Part shown: positions 14,599 to 24,190 of the stretch, piece after piece
Numbering within the stretch: the first letter of the stretch is position 1
How the letters are laid out: every line of letters starts with the position of its first letter
From: Pseudomonas fluorescens
GTDB lineage: Bacteria; Pseudomonadota; Gammaproteobacteria; Pseudomonadales; Pseudomonadaceae
NCBI RefSeq assembly: GCF_004683905.1
Contig: NZ_CP038438.1
Span: 3,472,001-3,536,000 of the forward strand
DNA length: 64,000 nt
Direction: 5' to 3'
The notes under the pieces: model-generated
What the model saw: the letters and a program-made list of their open reading frames with translations, nothing else
Databases searched by the model: none
Told to the model about the DNA's origin: nothing
Made by a program: the position numbers and the translations under genes

Positions 14599-16032
14599 AT
14601 GGAACTTCACGTCGTGATCAATGGCCGCAAGGACCTCGCCGGCCAGCTGTACAACCAGCTGCGCGGCGCCATCGAGTCCGGGCGTCTGGCCGCCGGTACG
14701 CAGTTGCCGCCCAGCCGTCTGCTGGCCGAGCAACTGGGGATCTCGCGCAAGACCATTTCCGACACCTATGCGCAACTGACCTACGAAAACTTCCTCACCG
14801 GGGTGATCGGCAAGGGCACCTACGTCAACGCCCGCCCGGCGCAGATTCAGCGCAAGCAAAGCCACACCGAACTGGCCAGCGCCGAGGTGATCGAGCGCTG
14901 GCGCAATCTGCCGGTGTTCTTGCGCCACCCGTCGCTGGAAGGCTCGCTGCGCTACGACTTTATCGGCGGCGCCACCAGCAAGGGCCAGTTCCCACATGAC
15001 GACTGGCGCCGCTGCGTCTCCCACGCGATGCGCCAGATGGCCGGGTCCAAAGGCTTCTACAGCGTGCCCGAAGGTCTGCCGGCGCTGCGCAATGCGATTG
15101 CCCGGCACATCGCGTTTTCGCGCGGGATCAACTGTCAGGACGAAGACATCGTGGTGTGCAACGGCGCGCAACAGGCGCTGGACCTGATCACCCGCGTGCT
15201 GATCAGCGCCGGCAGCCGGGTGGCAATGGAAGATCCGGGGTATCCGCCCGCGCGCCTGCTGTTCGGCACCCACGGTGCCGAGGTGGTTGGAATCCCGGTG
15301 GATGCCGAGGGGATTGTGGTCGAGCAGATTCCCGAGGGCACGCGGATGATTTATGTCACGCCGTCGCACCAGTTCCCGCTGGGCATGCCGATGAGCCAGG
15401 CGCGCCGCGAAGCCTTGCTCGCCCGCGCTTATGAGCTGGGCGCGATCATCATCGAGGACGACTACGACAGCGAATTCCGCTACGAAGGGCGGCCTACGGA
15501 CTCTCTGTTCAGCCTCGATCAGCGCGGCATCGTGGCCTACGTCGGCACCTTCTCCAAGACCCTGCTACCGGAGCTGCGCTTGGGTTACGCGATCCTGCCG
15601 CCGGCGATTCTCGAAGCGGTGATCCGCGCCAAACAACTCACCGACCTGCACGCCTCGACCCTGCCGCAATGGGCGCTGGCCAAGTTCATCGCCGAAGGCT
15701 GCCTGCTCAAGCACATCCGCCGTTGCCACGGGATTTACGCCCAGCGCCGCGAGCGAATTCTGGCGCGCATGGCCACGGATCTGGCGCCGTGGCTGGAAGC
15801 GATACCGCCCAGTGCCGGGTTCCACATGGCGGTGCTGTGCAAGGTGCCGATCGACCTGGCGCTGGTGATCGAACTGGCGAAAAAAGTCGAGGTCGGGCTG
15901 TATTCCATCGACATTTTTCATTATCAACAGCCGGTGAAAAGCGGCCTGTACTTCGGCTTCGGCGCCATTGAAACCCTCGATATCGACACCGCTCTGGATC
16001 GCCTGCGCGACATTCTGCAACAAGTGGCGTGA
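14599..16032 (+). CDS. MocR-type GntR/aminotransferase transcriptional regulator
   Basis: The 477-residue protein has an N-terminal GntR winged helix (about 10-80, LAGQLYNQLRGAIESGRLAAG then LGISRKTISDTYAQL) fused to a fold-type I aminotransferase-like domain. The PLP-binding lysine is seen in TFSKTLLPELRLGY (about K320). Such regulators use PLP to sense amine or vitamin B6 metabolites. The ATG at 14599 is preferred over a GTG at 14521 because it begins just before the winged-helix domain. The divergent AhpD-like gene is its likely target. Confidence 0.85.
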   Translation: MELHVVINGRKDLAGQLYNQLRGAIESGRLAAGTQLPPSRLLAEQLGISRKTISDTYAQLTYENFLTGVIGKGTYVNARPAQIQRKQSHTELASAEVIERWRNLPVFLRHPSLEGSLRYDFIGGATSKGQFPHDDWRRCVSHAMRQMAGSKGFYSVPEGLPALRNAIARHIAFSRGINCQDEDIVVCNGAQQALDLITRVLISAGSRVAMEDPGYPPARLLFGTHGAEVVGIPVDAEGIVVEQIPEGTRMIYVTPSHQFPLGMPMSQARREALLARAYELGAIIIEDDYDSEFRYEGRPTDSLFSLDQRGIVAYVGTFSKTLLPELRLGYAILPPAILEAVIRAKQLTDLHASTLPQWALAKFIAEGCLLKHIRRCHGIYAQRRERILARMATDLAPWLEAIPPSAGFHMAVLCKVPIDLALVIELAKKVEVGLYSIDIFHYQQPVKSGLYFGFGAIETLDIDTALDRLRDILQQVA

Positions 16033-16155
16033 ATGATTGGTCTGGGCGATTAACCGCCGATTGGTTATTGGTGATCAGCAGGTGCAGGCCTATTCTGCAC
16101 TGGCGTTATCCCTCAATGAGCAGGATTCGTCCGGCCTGATTCAGGAGTGTGAGCA

Positions 16156-16449
16156 ATGTCCAACGAAGTGATCAACACCGTTCAGGTGCGCGCCGCCGCC
16201 GGGCGTTCGGAAGAGCTCGGCCGGCAGTTGCAGAAGATCGTCGACACCCTGCGCCAGACACCGGGCTGCGACGCCTACATGGTCGACCGCTGCCCCGAGG
16301 ACAGCCAGCGCTGGACGGTAAGCGCACGCTGGCAGTCGGAAGCGGCGATGCAAGCGCACTTCAACCGGCCTGAGGCACAGGGGTTTATTGACCTGATCGA
16401 TAGCCGCTTGGCCAATAGTGTGGATTTCAACAGTTTCCCCATCGTCTGA
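16156..16449 (+). CDS. Antibiotic biosynthesis monooxygenase (ABM) domain protein
   Basis: The 97-residue protein is a single ABM/dimeric alpha-beta barrel domain: NTVQVRAAAGRSEELGRQLQ, then TPGCDAYMVDR, then WTVSARWQSEAAMQAHFNRP. Members are cofactor-independent monooxygenases, quinol oxidases or haem-degrading enzymes, and their individual substrates cannot be told from sequence. AGGAG precedes the ATG at suitable distance. It follows the MocR gene on the same strand with a gap of about 120 bases, so it may have its own promoter. Confidence 0.8.
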   Translation: MSNEVINTVQVRAAAGRSEELGRQLQKIVDTLRQTPGCDAYMVDRCPEDSQRWTVSARWQSEAAMQAHFNRPEAQGFIDLIDSRLANSVDFNSFPIV

Positions 16450-16454
16450 CCGGA

Positions 16455-16527
16455 CGCCTTCGCGAGCAAGCTCGCTCCCACATTTGGAATGCGTTCAACT
16501 GTGGGAGCGAGCTTGCTCGCGAAGACG
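16455..16527. repeat. REPIN
   Basis: Inverted pair of REP hairpins (CTTCGCGAGCAAGCTCGCTC and its complement) with a short spacer, directly after the ABM gene. Confidence 0.85.
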
Positions 16528-16646
16528 TATTCAGCTGCACCGCCGAACGACTGATTGGTCACCCGATCTTCCCGAATATTGGCCGTTTGAATACCCCTCC
16601 CCGCAGACTACTGTGGTCACCACCCCTCCCCAACTGGTGATCGAAC

Positions 16647-17048
16647 ATGAAAGCCCTGCACCTCTTCACCGCCGCTCTCGCCCTGTCCGTGTCTGCCGCC
16701 GCCCTGGCTCACGACCCATCCGAGAAAGTCACCGTCCTGCAAGACCAGATGCTGAAGAACGCCCCCGGCAAGAAAGCCATGATGATCGAAGTCGACTACA
16801 AACCCGGCCAGTCCTCGATCGCCCACAAACACGACGGCACCGCCATGGCCTACGTGCTCGAAGGTGAAGTGATTTCCCAAGTCAAGGGCGAACAGCCGAT
16901 CACCTACAAGAAAGGCCAGTTCTGGTACGAACCGGCCGGCTCCGAACATCTGGTGTCAAAAAACGCCAGCAACAGCAAACCGGCGAAGTTGCTGGTGTTC
17001 ATGGTGTTGGCCCCGGACGAGCAAGTACTGATCCCCTTGAAAAACTGA
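16647..17048 (+). CDS. Periplasmic cupin-domain protein
   Basis: The 133-residue product has a signal peptide (MKALHLFTAALALSVSAAALA, cleavage before HD). The mature domain is a small cupin: VDYKPGQSSIAHKHDGTAMAYVLEGEV carries the two histidines and glutamate of cupin motif 1, and FWYEPAGSEHLVSKN carries the histidine of motif 2. A metal-binding periplasmic enzyme or sensor is likely, but the substrate is unknown. It is followed by a good terminator, so it is a single-gene unit. Confidence 0.85.
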   Translation: MKALHLFTAALALSVSAAALAHDPSEKVTVLQDQMLKNAPGKKAMMIEVDYKPGQSSIAHKHDGTAMAYVLEGEVISQVKGEQPITYKKGQFWYEPAGSEHLVSKNASNSKPAKLLVFMVLAPDEQVLIPLKN

Positions 17049-17071
17049 TGGTTGTTGGCACAGCCATAAAT

Positions 17072-17107
17072 AAAAAGGCGCAAAACACTGTTTTGCGCCT
17101 TTTTATT
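17072..17107 (+). terminator. Rho-independent terminator
   Basis: AAAAAGGCGCAAAACA, then CTGTTTTGCGCCTTTTTATT: a long perfect stem of GGCGCAAAAC with a T-run, just downstream of the cupin gene. The flanking A-run means it could also work on the other strand. Confidence 0.9.
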
Positions 17108-17289
17108 TCCCGAGGCAATTAACCGATTCGCCTTAAAGCCAATAAAACTAATGCATCGCCACAACTCGAAAAATTGTCAGCTTATTTACAGGTTGGCGGG
17201 TTTAGTCTGAATCAACTGTCGTGCGCCCGTCACCCACAGCCGCGACAACGCTGACTTTCCGACTGAAGTTGCTTCACGGGAGACTCATC

Positions 17290-18003
17290 ATGAAACTTGC
17301 TTTTGCCAGTACCCTGGCGATATCGGTTTTAGCCTTGTCCGCCTGTTCAGTACCCACCGCGCCGAAAGCGGTGTCGTCCCTCGATACCCTGTTCACCCAA
17401 CCGGTTGGCCGCAGCAGCGCCGCCCAGGTGCAAAGCGGTCCCGGCGTGTCACTGGGCGTGGTCTACAGCCCGAGCACCCAGACCAACCGCGAATACCTGC
17501 GTGACTATCAGGCCAACGCCGGCACCGGTTTCGGCCAGAGCCTGCTGGTGCAGCCGATCCACGACGCCTACGTCAACACCTCGAAACCGGACATGGCGGT
17601 GGACTGGGTCAAGGCCTCGCTGCAACGGCAGTTCGGCTCGGTCACGGTGTACCCGGACATGCAGAGCCTGCGCGCGGCGCATCCCGATGTGGTGGCGATC
17701 GTCGATACCCACAGCCAGTTGATCACTTCGCGCAGCTCCGACATTAAGGCCGATGTCAGTGCGGATTTTTATGATGCGAAGTTGAATTACATCGGCACGG
17801 CGAAAGGTTCGGAGGCCAAAGAACTGACACCGGTTTGGGCGGACTTCAAACGTTCGGAAGAGATCGTCGCTGATATTAATCAACAGCAGGATGTGCAAGT
17901 TCGGGCGCTGCAGAAGTTTGATCAGTCGCTGAGTAATTTGTTGACCAGACCGACAGATAAAGTGTCGATGCTCGATAGTAAACAAGCACATAAGTTGTAT
18001 TGA
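17290..18003 (+). CDS. Putative lipoprotein of unknown function
   Basis: Starting at 17290 the product has 237 residues with a lipoprotein signal (MKLAFASTLAISVLALSACS, lipobox LSAC). The mature part has no recognised domain. It contains DYQANAGTGFGQSLLVQPIHDAYVNTS and a stretch PDVVAIVDTHSQLITSRSSDIKADVSADFYD that may form a beta-rich fold. The residue after the lipidated cysteine is serine, so outer-membrane sorting is expected. An earlier in-frame start at 17221 would put extra polar residues before the signal and is not favoured. Confidence 0.75.
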   Translation: MKLAFASTLAISVLALSACSVPTAPKAVSSLDTLFTQPVGRSSAAQVQSGPGVSLGVVYSPSTQTNREYLRDYQANAGTGFGQSLLVQPIHDAYVNTSKPDMAVDWVKASLQRQFGSVTVYPDMQSLRAAHPDVVAIVDTHSQLITSRSSDIKADVSADFYDAKLNYIGTAKGSEAKELTPVWADFKRSEEIVADINQQQDVQVRALQKFDQSLSNLLTRPTDKVSMLDSKQAHKLY

Positions 18004-18013
18004 TATAAAGGGC

Positions 18014-18085
18014 GCCATCGCGAGCAGGCTCACTCCTACAGTTGGAATGCGTTTCCCTTGTAGGAGTGAGCCTGCTCGCGAAGGG
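18014..18085. repeat. REPIN (GAGTGAGCCTGCTCGC type)
   Basis: Inverted pair of REP hairpins between the convergent lipoprotein and gdhB genes. Confidence 0.85.
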
Positions 18086-18116
18086 GCCAGCCCGACCACC
18101 ACAAAACCAACAGACA

Positions 18117-18155
18117 TAAAAAAACCCCTGCATCTCACAATGCAGGGGCTTTTTC
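18117..18155. terminator. Bidirectional terminator
   Basis: The stem CCCCTGCA/TGCAGGGG is flanked by an A-run on the left and a T-run on the right, so it can stop transcription from both the lipoprotein gene and gdhB, which converge here. Confidence 0.85.
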
Positions 18156-18168
18156 ATTCAACCACTAC

Positions 18169-21100
18169 TCAGGCCAGTTCAAGCTCGGCATTCGCAGCAG
18201 CCGCAGGCACCACCGCCTGACCGCTCAACGCGAGGTCAAGCAGCTCACGGTTGGCCACGGCATACATGGCGTAGTCAGTGCCGCTCGCAGCACGGATTTC
18301 CACCAGCATGGCGCGCCAGCGCTCGATCATGCTTTCGTGCTGTGCCATCCACAGCGCCAGGCGTGCTTCCACGTCCTGAGTGCCGTCGCCCTGTTGCAGG
18401 ACAGAGATGGTGATCGCACGTTGCTGCCAGTCCACATCGTCACGGAACGCTTCACGGGCCAGGGCCTGCCAGTTGTTTTCAACCGGCAGCGCGCTGATCT
18501 GTTGCAGGTACCAGGTGATGTCCAGCGCACTGCCCACGGCGAAGTAGGCCTTGGCCACTTCGGCCGGATCCTGGCCAGTGACGTCGGACGCTTCGATGAT
18601 CGGCAGCAGGGTGTACAGGTGCGAGGTACCCGCGACCATACGCGCCAGCAACTCCGGCACACCGGCCGCGACGTAAGCCTGATAACGCGCCTGCCAGTTT
18701 TCACGGATTTCGCCGCTCAGCAGTTCGTCGAGCTTCAGACCCAGCTCCTTCAGGTGCGGACCGAAGTGCGCCACATCACGGGCAGCGTTCTGCTCGTTGC
18801 GACGGGCACGCAGGAACCAGCGCGTAGCGCGACGGCCCAGACGCATCAGCTCGTCCATCAGCTCCAGTTGCACGTCAGCGCTGACCTGGTAGTCCAGCGC
18901 TTCGATCTGACGGAACCAGTGCGGGAGGTGGAAGATGTCACGCACGATCACGTAAGCGCCAGCCACGTTCGCCGGGCTCATGCCGGTCGACTCTTTGAGT
19001 CGCTGAACGAAGGTGATGCCCATGTGGTTGACCAGATCGTTGGCAATCTGGGTGCTGACGATCTCGCGCTTCAGACGGTGACGACGCATGGCTTCGGAGA
19101 ACTTGCTGACCAGGGTCGGCGGGAACGCCGTTTCCATGTCGCGGGTCAGGTAGTCGTCGTCCGGCACCAGCGAGTTCAGCAGCTGTTCCTTGAGGTCGAT
19201 CTTGCTGTACGAGATCAGCACCGACAGCTCGGGACGAGTCAGGCCATGGCCTGCCGCAACGCGCTCGTTGATCTGCTCTTCGGTCGGCAGGAACTCGATG
19301 GCACGGTCCAGCTTGCCACGGCCTTCCAGATCGCTCATCAGACGCTTGTACTCGGCAATGCGCTCGTAGGCACGACGCGCCGCCAGGGACAGAGCCTGGG
19401 TCTGCTTGTAGTTGTTGCCCAGCACCAGACCACCGACTTCGTCGGTCATGCTCGCCAGCAACTGGTTGCGTTGCTTGTCGGTCATGTCGCCGGCCTGAAC
19501 CACTTCGTTCAGCAGGATCTTGATGTTCACTTCGTGGTCGGAGCAGTCCACGCCACCGGCGTTGTCGATGAAGTCGGTGTTGGAGCCGCCGCCATTCAGA
19601 CCGAATTCCACACGACCCAGTTGGGTCATGCCGAGGTTACCGCCCTCGCCCACGACTTTGCAGCGCAGCTCGTTGCCGTTCACGCGCAGTGCGTCGTTGG
19701 CCTTGTCGCCCACGTCGGCATGGCTTTCGCTGCTGGCCTTGACGTAAGTACCGATACCGCCGTTCCACAGCAGATCCACCGGCGCCTTGAGCAAGGCGTT
19801 CAGCAGTTCGGTCGGGGTCAGCTTGTCGGCCTTGATGTCGAAGCGTTCTTTCATCTGCGGCGAGATGGCGATGCTCTTCGCGCTGCGCGAGAAGATGCCG
19901 CCGCCTTCGGACATGATGCTGGTGTCGTAGTCGGTCCAGGCCGAACGCGGCAGGTCGAACATGCGCTGACGCTCGACGAAGCTGGTCGCCGGGTTCGGGT
20001 TCGGATCGATGAAGATGTGCATGTGGTTGAACGCGGCAACCAGTTGCAGCTTGTCGGACATCAACAGGCCGTTACCGAATACGTCACCGGCCATGTCACC
20101 GACGCCGACCACGGTGATGCTGTCTTCCTGAACATTGATGCCGCGCTCGCGGAAGTGGCGCTGTACGCCAACCCACGCGCCTTTGGCGGTGATACCCATT
20201 TTCTTGTGGTCGTAACCGGCGGAACCACCGGAAGCGAACGCGTCACCCAGCCAGAAGCCGTAGTCGATGGCGATGCCGTTGGCGATGTCGGAGAAGGTTG
20301 CAGTGCCCTTGTCCGCAGCCACAACGAGGTACGGGTCATCGTCGTCATGACGCACGACGTTGGCCGGCGGCACCAGCGCGCCGTCTTTCAGGTTGTCGGT
20401 GATGTCCAGCAGACCGGAGATGAAGATGCGGTAGCAGGCGATACCCTCGGCCGCGATCTCGTCACGGCTGCCGCCCAGTGGCAGACGACGCGGCAGGAAG
20501 CCGCCCTTCGCACCCACCGGCACGATGACCGAGTTCTTCACTTGCTGGGCTTTCACCAGGCCGAGGACTTCGGTACGGAAGTCTTCTTCACGGTCGGACC
20601 AGCGCAGACCACCACGAGCAACGTTGCCGAAGCGCAGGTGCACGCCTTCGACGCGTGGCGAGTAAACGAAGATTTCGAACTTCGGTACTGGCTTCGGCAG
20701 CTCTGGAATCGCGTGCGGGTTGAACTTGAAGCTGAAGTACGACTTGTTCTGGCCGTTGGCATCAGTCTGATAGAAGTTGGTGCGCAGGGTGGCTTTGATC
20801 AGGTCCAGGTAGCGACGCAGGATGCGGTCTTCGTTGAGCACCTGAACATCGTCCAGTGCGGTCAGAATCGCCTGTTCCAGACGCTGCTGCTTGTCTTCCA
20901 GATCATCGCTGCCCAGCTTGCGCGCCAGGTAGAAACGGGTCTTGAACAACCGGGTCAGCTCGCGAGCGATGTCGGTGTGGTTGTTCAGGGTGCTGGCGAT
21001 GTAACCCAGGTCGAAGCCCAGTCGGATCTGCTTCAGGTAACGGGCGTAGGCACGCAGCAGCGCCACGTCGCGCCAAGGCAGACCGGCGGTCAGCACCAGA

Positions 21101-23064
21101 CGGTTGAACGCATCGTTCTCGGCATCGCCACGGACGATGTGGACGAACGCGTCCTGCAGGGTGTCGTTGAGTTGCTGGATGTCCAGCTCCAGGCCTTCCG
21201 CCGCGGTGAACGCGAAGTCGTGGATCCAGAACTCGCGGCCATTGGTGTGACGCAGACGGTACGGGAACTCACCCAGCACGCGCAGGCCGAGGTTTTCCAG
21301 AATCGGCAAGACGTCGGACAGCGCCAGCGGCGTGTCGGCGTGGTACAGCTTGCAATGCAGCTCGCGCTGACCGGACACCTGGCCCAGCGGCTGATAGAAG
21401 CTCATCACCAGCGGATTTTTTTCGTTCAGGCTCAGCAGGTGCTGCATGTCGACCACGGCCGAATGCGCCGCGAAACGCTCGCGGTAACCCGCCGGGAAGC
21501 CTTTCGGGAAATCCGCCAGCACGTTGGTGCCGTGGGCTTCGCCGAAGCTTTCGACGGTCAGTGCGGCGTAGTCGTCCTGCCAGCTGCGGCAGGCCTGTAC
21601 CACTTCTTTTTCCAGCAGCAGCGGGTCGATGTCGATGCGGTTCTTCGGATCAACACGCAGGATCAACTGCACGCGGGCCAGCACGGATTCGGAGAAGAAG
21701 GTCCAGAACTCGCAGTCGGTGGCCTTCAGGCGCTCCATCAGCACCTGCTGGATCTTCTGCCGCACTTCGGTGGAATAGATGTCGCGCGGCACGTAGGCCA
21801 GGCAGTAGCAGAAACGACCGTACGGGTCTTTGCGCAGGAACACGCGGATCTTGTTGCGTTCCTGGATCTGCACGATCGACATCACGGTGCTGAACAGTTC
21901 GTCGACCGGGGTCTGGAACAGGTCGTCACGCGGCAATACTTCGAGGACCTGCGCCAGTTCCTTGCCCAGGTGAGCCTTGGATTGGAAGCCGGAGCGGCGT
22001 TCGATTTCTTCGACCTTGCGACGGATGAACGGAATGACCCGCACGCTCTCGCCATACACCGAGGAGGTGTACAGGCCCATGAAGCGGTGTTCCTTGATGA
22101 CGTTGCCGTCGGCGTCGATTTCACGGATCGACACGTAGTCCGGGTAGGCCGGACGGTGTACGCGGCTCGGGTGCGCAGCCTTGGCGAACGACAGCAGGGT
22201 CGGTTCGCGCAGGTAGTTCACTGCGTAGTCTTCGATGTGCCGGTCTTCGTTGGTCAGACCGGTGCGCAGCAGTTTGGTCAGACCGAGGAAGGAGTTCTGG
22301 TCGTATTCGATATGGCCGCCATCGGCCTGATCGACAACGGTGAACTCTTCGTAGCCGAGGAAGGTGAAGTGGTTGCCCACCAGCCATTCCAGGAAGCTTT
22401 TGATTTCGGTCTTTTCGTCGGCATCGACGGCGAATGCGCTGTGATCGAGCTTGGTGAGGATCTCCTGCACCTTGGCCTTCATCGGCTCGAAATCAGCGAC
22501 CGCGACGCGCACTTCACCGAGCACCTGCTCCAGCTCTTTGCTCAGCACATTCAGTTCGGCCGCGTTGGCGCAGCGGTCGATTTCCAGGTACATCAGCGAT
22601 TCGTGCAGAACGCCTTCGCCGGTGCTGCCCTTGGGCAGGATTTCCAGCAGCTCGCCCTTGCTGCCACGGCGTACGCTGAGCACGGTGGTCTGCAGGGTGT
22701 GGATGCTGTAGCCGCGGCGGTTCAGCTCGGTGCGGACCGAGTCGACCAGAAACGGCAGGTCGTGGTGCAGCACTTCGACCGCGGTGTGGGTCGATTGCCA
22801 GCCGTGGCGTTCGTAATCAGGGTTGTAGACGCGCACTTGCGGTTGCGCGTGATCGAAGCGCTCAAGCAGGCGCCACGCGGAAAGAGTACAGCCAGCGAGG
22901 TCGGAGAGGCGACGTTGAGTCAGCTCGTCCAGGGAAATGATGCCGAAGAATTGTTCAGCGAACAGCGCCACTTGTGGCAGTGCCTGTTCACTGATGTGCT
23001 GCGCCAGTGCCGCTTGCAGTTGGTGCTGGAAGTCGGCTTTGCTGGCTGCGGTGAAGAACGCCAT
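18169..23064 (-). CDS. gdhB: NAD-dependent glutamate dehydrogenase, large type
   Basis: From the ATG at 23064 the protein has 1631 residues, the size expected for the large proteobacterial NAD-GDH (about 1600). It oxidises glutamate to 2-oxoglutarate and ammonia with NAD. The N-terminal half contains ACT-like regulatory regions. The catalytic domain shows FRTEVLGLVKAQQVKNSVIVP, the glycine-rich VGVGDMAGDVFGNGLL nucleotide-binding region, and VVGEGGNLGMTQLGR. The start is supported by GGAG eight bases upstream, while the frame extends without support to 23199. The gene stands alone, ending at a bidirectional terminator. Confidence 0.95.
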   Translation of the reverse strand: MAFFTAASKADFQHQLQAALAQHISEQALPQVALFAEQFFGIISLDELTQRRLSDLAGCTLSAWRLLERFDHAQPQVRVYNPDYERHGWQSTHTAVEVLHHDLPFLVDSVRTELNRRGYSIHTLQTTVLSVRRGSKGELLEILPKGSTGEGVLHESLMYLEIDRCANAAELNVLSKELEQVLGEVRVAVADFEPMKAKVQEILTKLDHSAFAVDADEKTEIKSFLEWLVGNHFTFLGYEEFTVVDQADGGHIEYDQNSFLGLTKLLRTGLTNEDRHIEDYAVNYLREPTLLSFAKAAHPSRVHRPAYPDYVSIREIDADGNVIKEHRFMGLYTSSVYGESVRVIPFIRRKVEEIERRSGFQSKAHLGKELAQVLEVLPRDDLFQTPVDELFSTVMSIVQIQERNKIRVFLRKDPYGRFCYCLAYVPRDIYSTEVRQKIQQVLMERLKATDCEFWTFFSESVLARVQLILRVDPKNRIDIDPLLLEKEVVQACRSWQDDYAALTVESFGEAHGTNVLADFPKGFPAGYRERFAAHSAVVDMQHLLSLNEKNPLVMSFYQPLGQVSGQRELHCKLYHADTPLALSDVLPILENLGLRVLGEFPYRLRHTNGREFWIHDFAFTAAEGLELDIQQLNDTLQDAFVHIVRGDAENDAFNRLVLTAGLPWRDVALLRAYARYLKQIRLGFDLGYIASTLNNHTDIARELTRLFKTRFYLARKLGSDDLEDKQQRLEQAILTALDDVQVLNEDRILRRYLDLIKATLRTNFYQTDANGQNKSYFSFKFNPHAIPELPKPVPKFEIFVYSPRVEGVHLRFGNVARGGLRWSDREEDFRTEVLGLVKAQQVKNSVIVPVGAKGGFLPRRLPLGGSRDEIAAEGIACYRIFISGLLDITDNLKDGALVPPANVVRHDDDDPYLVVAADKGTATFSDIANGIAIDYGFWLGDAFASGGSAGYDHKKMGITAKGAWVGVQRHFRERGINVQEDSITVVGVGDMAGDVFGNGLLMSDKLQLVAAFNHMHIFIDPNPNPATSFVERQRMFDLPRSAWTDYDTSIMSEGGGIFSRSAKSIAISPQMKERFDIKADKLTPTELLNALLKAPVDLLWNGGIGTYVKASSESHADVGDKANDALRVNGNELRCKVVGEGGNLGMTQLGRVEFGLNGGGSNTDFIDNAGGVDCSDHEVNIKILLNEVVQAGDMTDKQRNQLLASMTDEVGGLVLGNNYKQTQALSLAARRAYERIAEYKRLMSDLEGRGKLDRAIEFLPTEEQINERVAAGHGLTRPELSVLISYSKIDLKEQLLNSLVPDDDYLTRDMETAFPPTLVSKFSEAMRRHRLKREIVSTQIANDLVNHMGITFVQRLKESTGMSPANVAGAYVIVRDIFHLPHWFRQIEALDYQVSADVQLELMDELMRLGRRATRWFLRARRNEQNAARDVAHFGPHLKELGLKLDELLSGEIRENWQARYQAYVAAGVPELLARMVAGTSHLYTLLPIIEASDVTGQDPAEVAKAYFAVGSALDITWYLQQISALPVENNWQALAREAFRDDVDWQQRAITISVLQQGDGTQDVEARLALWMAQHESMIERWRAMLVEIRAASGTDYAMYAVANRELLDLALSGQAVVPAAAANAELELA

Positions 23065-23568
23065 CTGTGGTACTCCGCTTAAGCTTGTTATTGATGGAAA
23101 GCGTCGCGTGCAACACCCCTTTCGGGGCTTGTGTCGCCCTGTTCCTGATTCTCGGGCAGAGGAAACAGGGGGACAGGTGGGTGAAGCTGGACGAGACACT
23201 CAGGTCACATTCACCTTCCATTGAATGGGCATCTGCAAAAACGACTGTCGAGGCCGCCGACAATGCCTTTACGGGTGCTCATCCGTTGCGCAGCTTAATG
23301 GGTGCGACAATGTGTCTGCTTGCGGTGCTGCGACATATTCGGTCATTGGCACGTAAACCAAGGCTTTGGCAACGGTAAACACTAGCATTCATGGCGGAAA
23401 ACGGCGGCTTGAATGCCCGTATTTACGGTACATCTGTGCCAGAAGTGACCATTGACCTGCGTCGCGTTCACGACACATCCTCTGACACTCTCACATGCAG
23501 AAATTCCCGAGGGCTGGCAGAATCGCGCCCAATTGCGACCAACACGCCCGCCGAGGCAGGAATTCCCC
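23065..23568. other. Divergent intergenic region with no supported gene
   Basis: About 500 bases between gdhB and the next plus-strand gene. It must contain both promoters, but no clear boxes or operator palindromes were seen. Short frames here have no support. Confidence 0.4.
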
Positions 23569-23922
23569 ATGCAAATGACCACCGCCCTACTGATCGTCAA
23601 CCCGTGCGACGACGAAGAAGACAACATGGCCATGCTCTGCTGCCATAGCGACAAGGGCGACATGTTTCTGATGAGCCGCTATCCGGACGAGGACGAGCTG
23701 GAGATCACCCTGGATGGCGAGCCTTCGACGCTGGACGGCGTGAAAGTCACCCTGTCCAAGACTCTGCTGAAGATTGAAATCGCGGCGGCGGATGCCGATG
23801 CGCTGAATGGCGATGATGTGCTGGAAATTACCTTCAATCCGGACATGGTTGATCTGGCTGAAGTTGAAGAAACCCTGAAGAATATTCTGGATGGGACTGG
23901 CACTTTCATTAGCCAGATTTGA
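23569..23922 (+). CDS. Small acidic hypothetical protein
   Basis: The 117-residue product is strongly acidic (for example NPCDDEEDNMAM and RYPDEDELEITLDGEP), cytoplasmic, and has no recognised domain. The C-terminal half alternates hydrophobic and acidic residues, consistent with a small alpha/beta fold. AGGA lies eight bases before the ATG; a second ATG two codons on is also possible. I recall a small hypothetical gene at the same place in P. aeruginosa, between gdhB and the MoxR operon. A REPIN follows, so it is probably transcribed alone. Confidence 0.7.
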   Translation: MQMTTALLIVNPCDDEEDNMAMLCCHSDKGDMFLMSRYPDEDELEITLDGEPSTLDGVKVTLSKTLLKIEIAAADADALNGDDVLEITFNPDMVDLAEVEETLKNILDGTGTFISQI

Positions 23923-23939
23923 TGGCGTCTTGAAGGGCC

Positions 23940-24013
23940 TCATCGCGAGCAGGCTCACTCCTACAGTACGGTGTACGACGCCCCTATGTAGGAGTGAGCC
24001 TGCTCGCGATAGG
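23940..24013. repeat. REPIN (GAGTGAGCCTGCTCGC type)
   Basis: Inverted pair of REP hairpins between the acidic hypothetical gene and moxR. Confidence 0.85.
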
Positions 24014-24190
24014 GCCGGAACAGTCAACCAATCACTTCCCGGCTACAAAATTCCAACAAATCCCCCGGTCATTTCCCGCACTTTGCGCAAAATGCCGTTA
24101 GTCGCCACCCCCCTCGATGGATTAAAGTAACGCCCCCAGCCCCGGCGTTATCCGAACGCCTGCGGCCACCCTTTCCAGGAACAGTCACCG

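Noticed and set aside
18337..23082. An open frame of 1581 codons on the strand opposite gdhB
   Set aside because: It is a by-product of the GC-rich third-codon bias of gdhB; the translation has no domain and no ribosome site, while the gdhB strand encodes a complete known enzyme.
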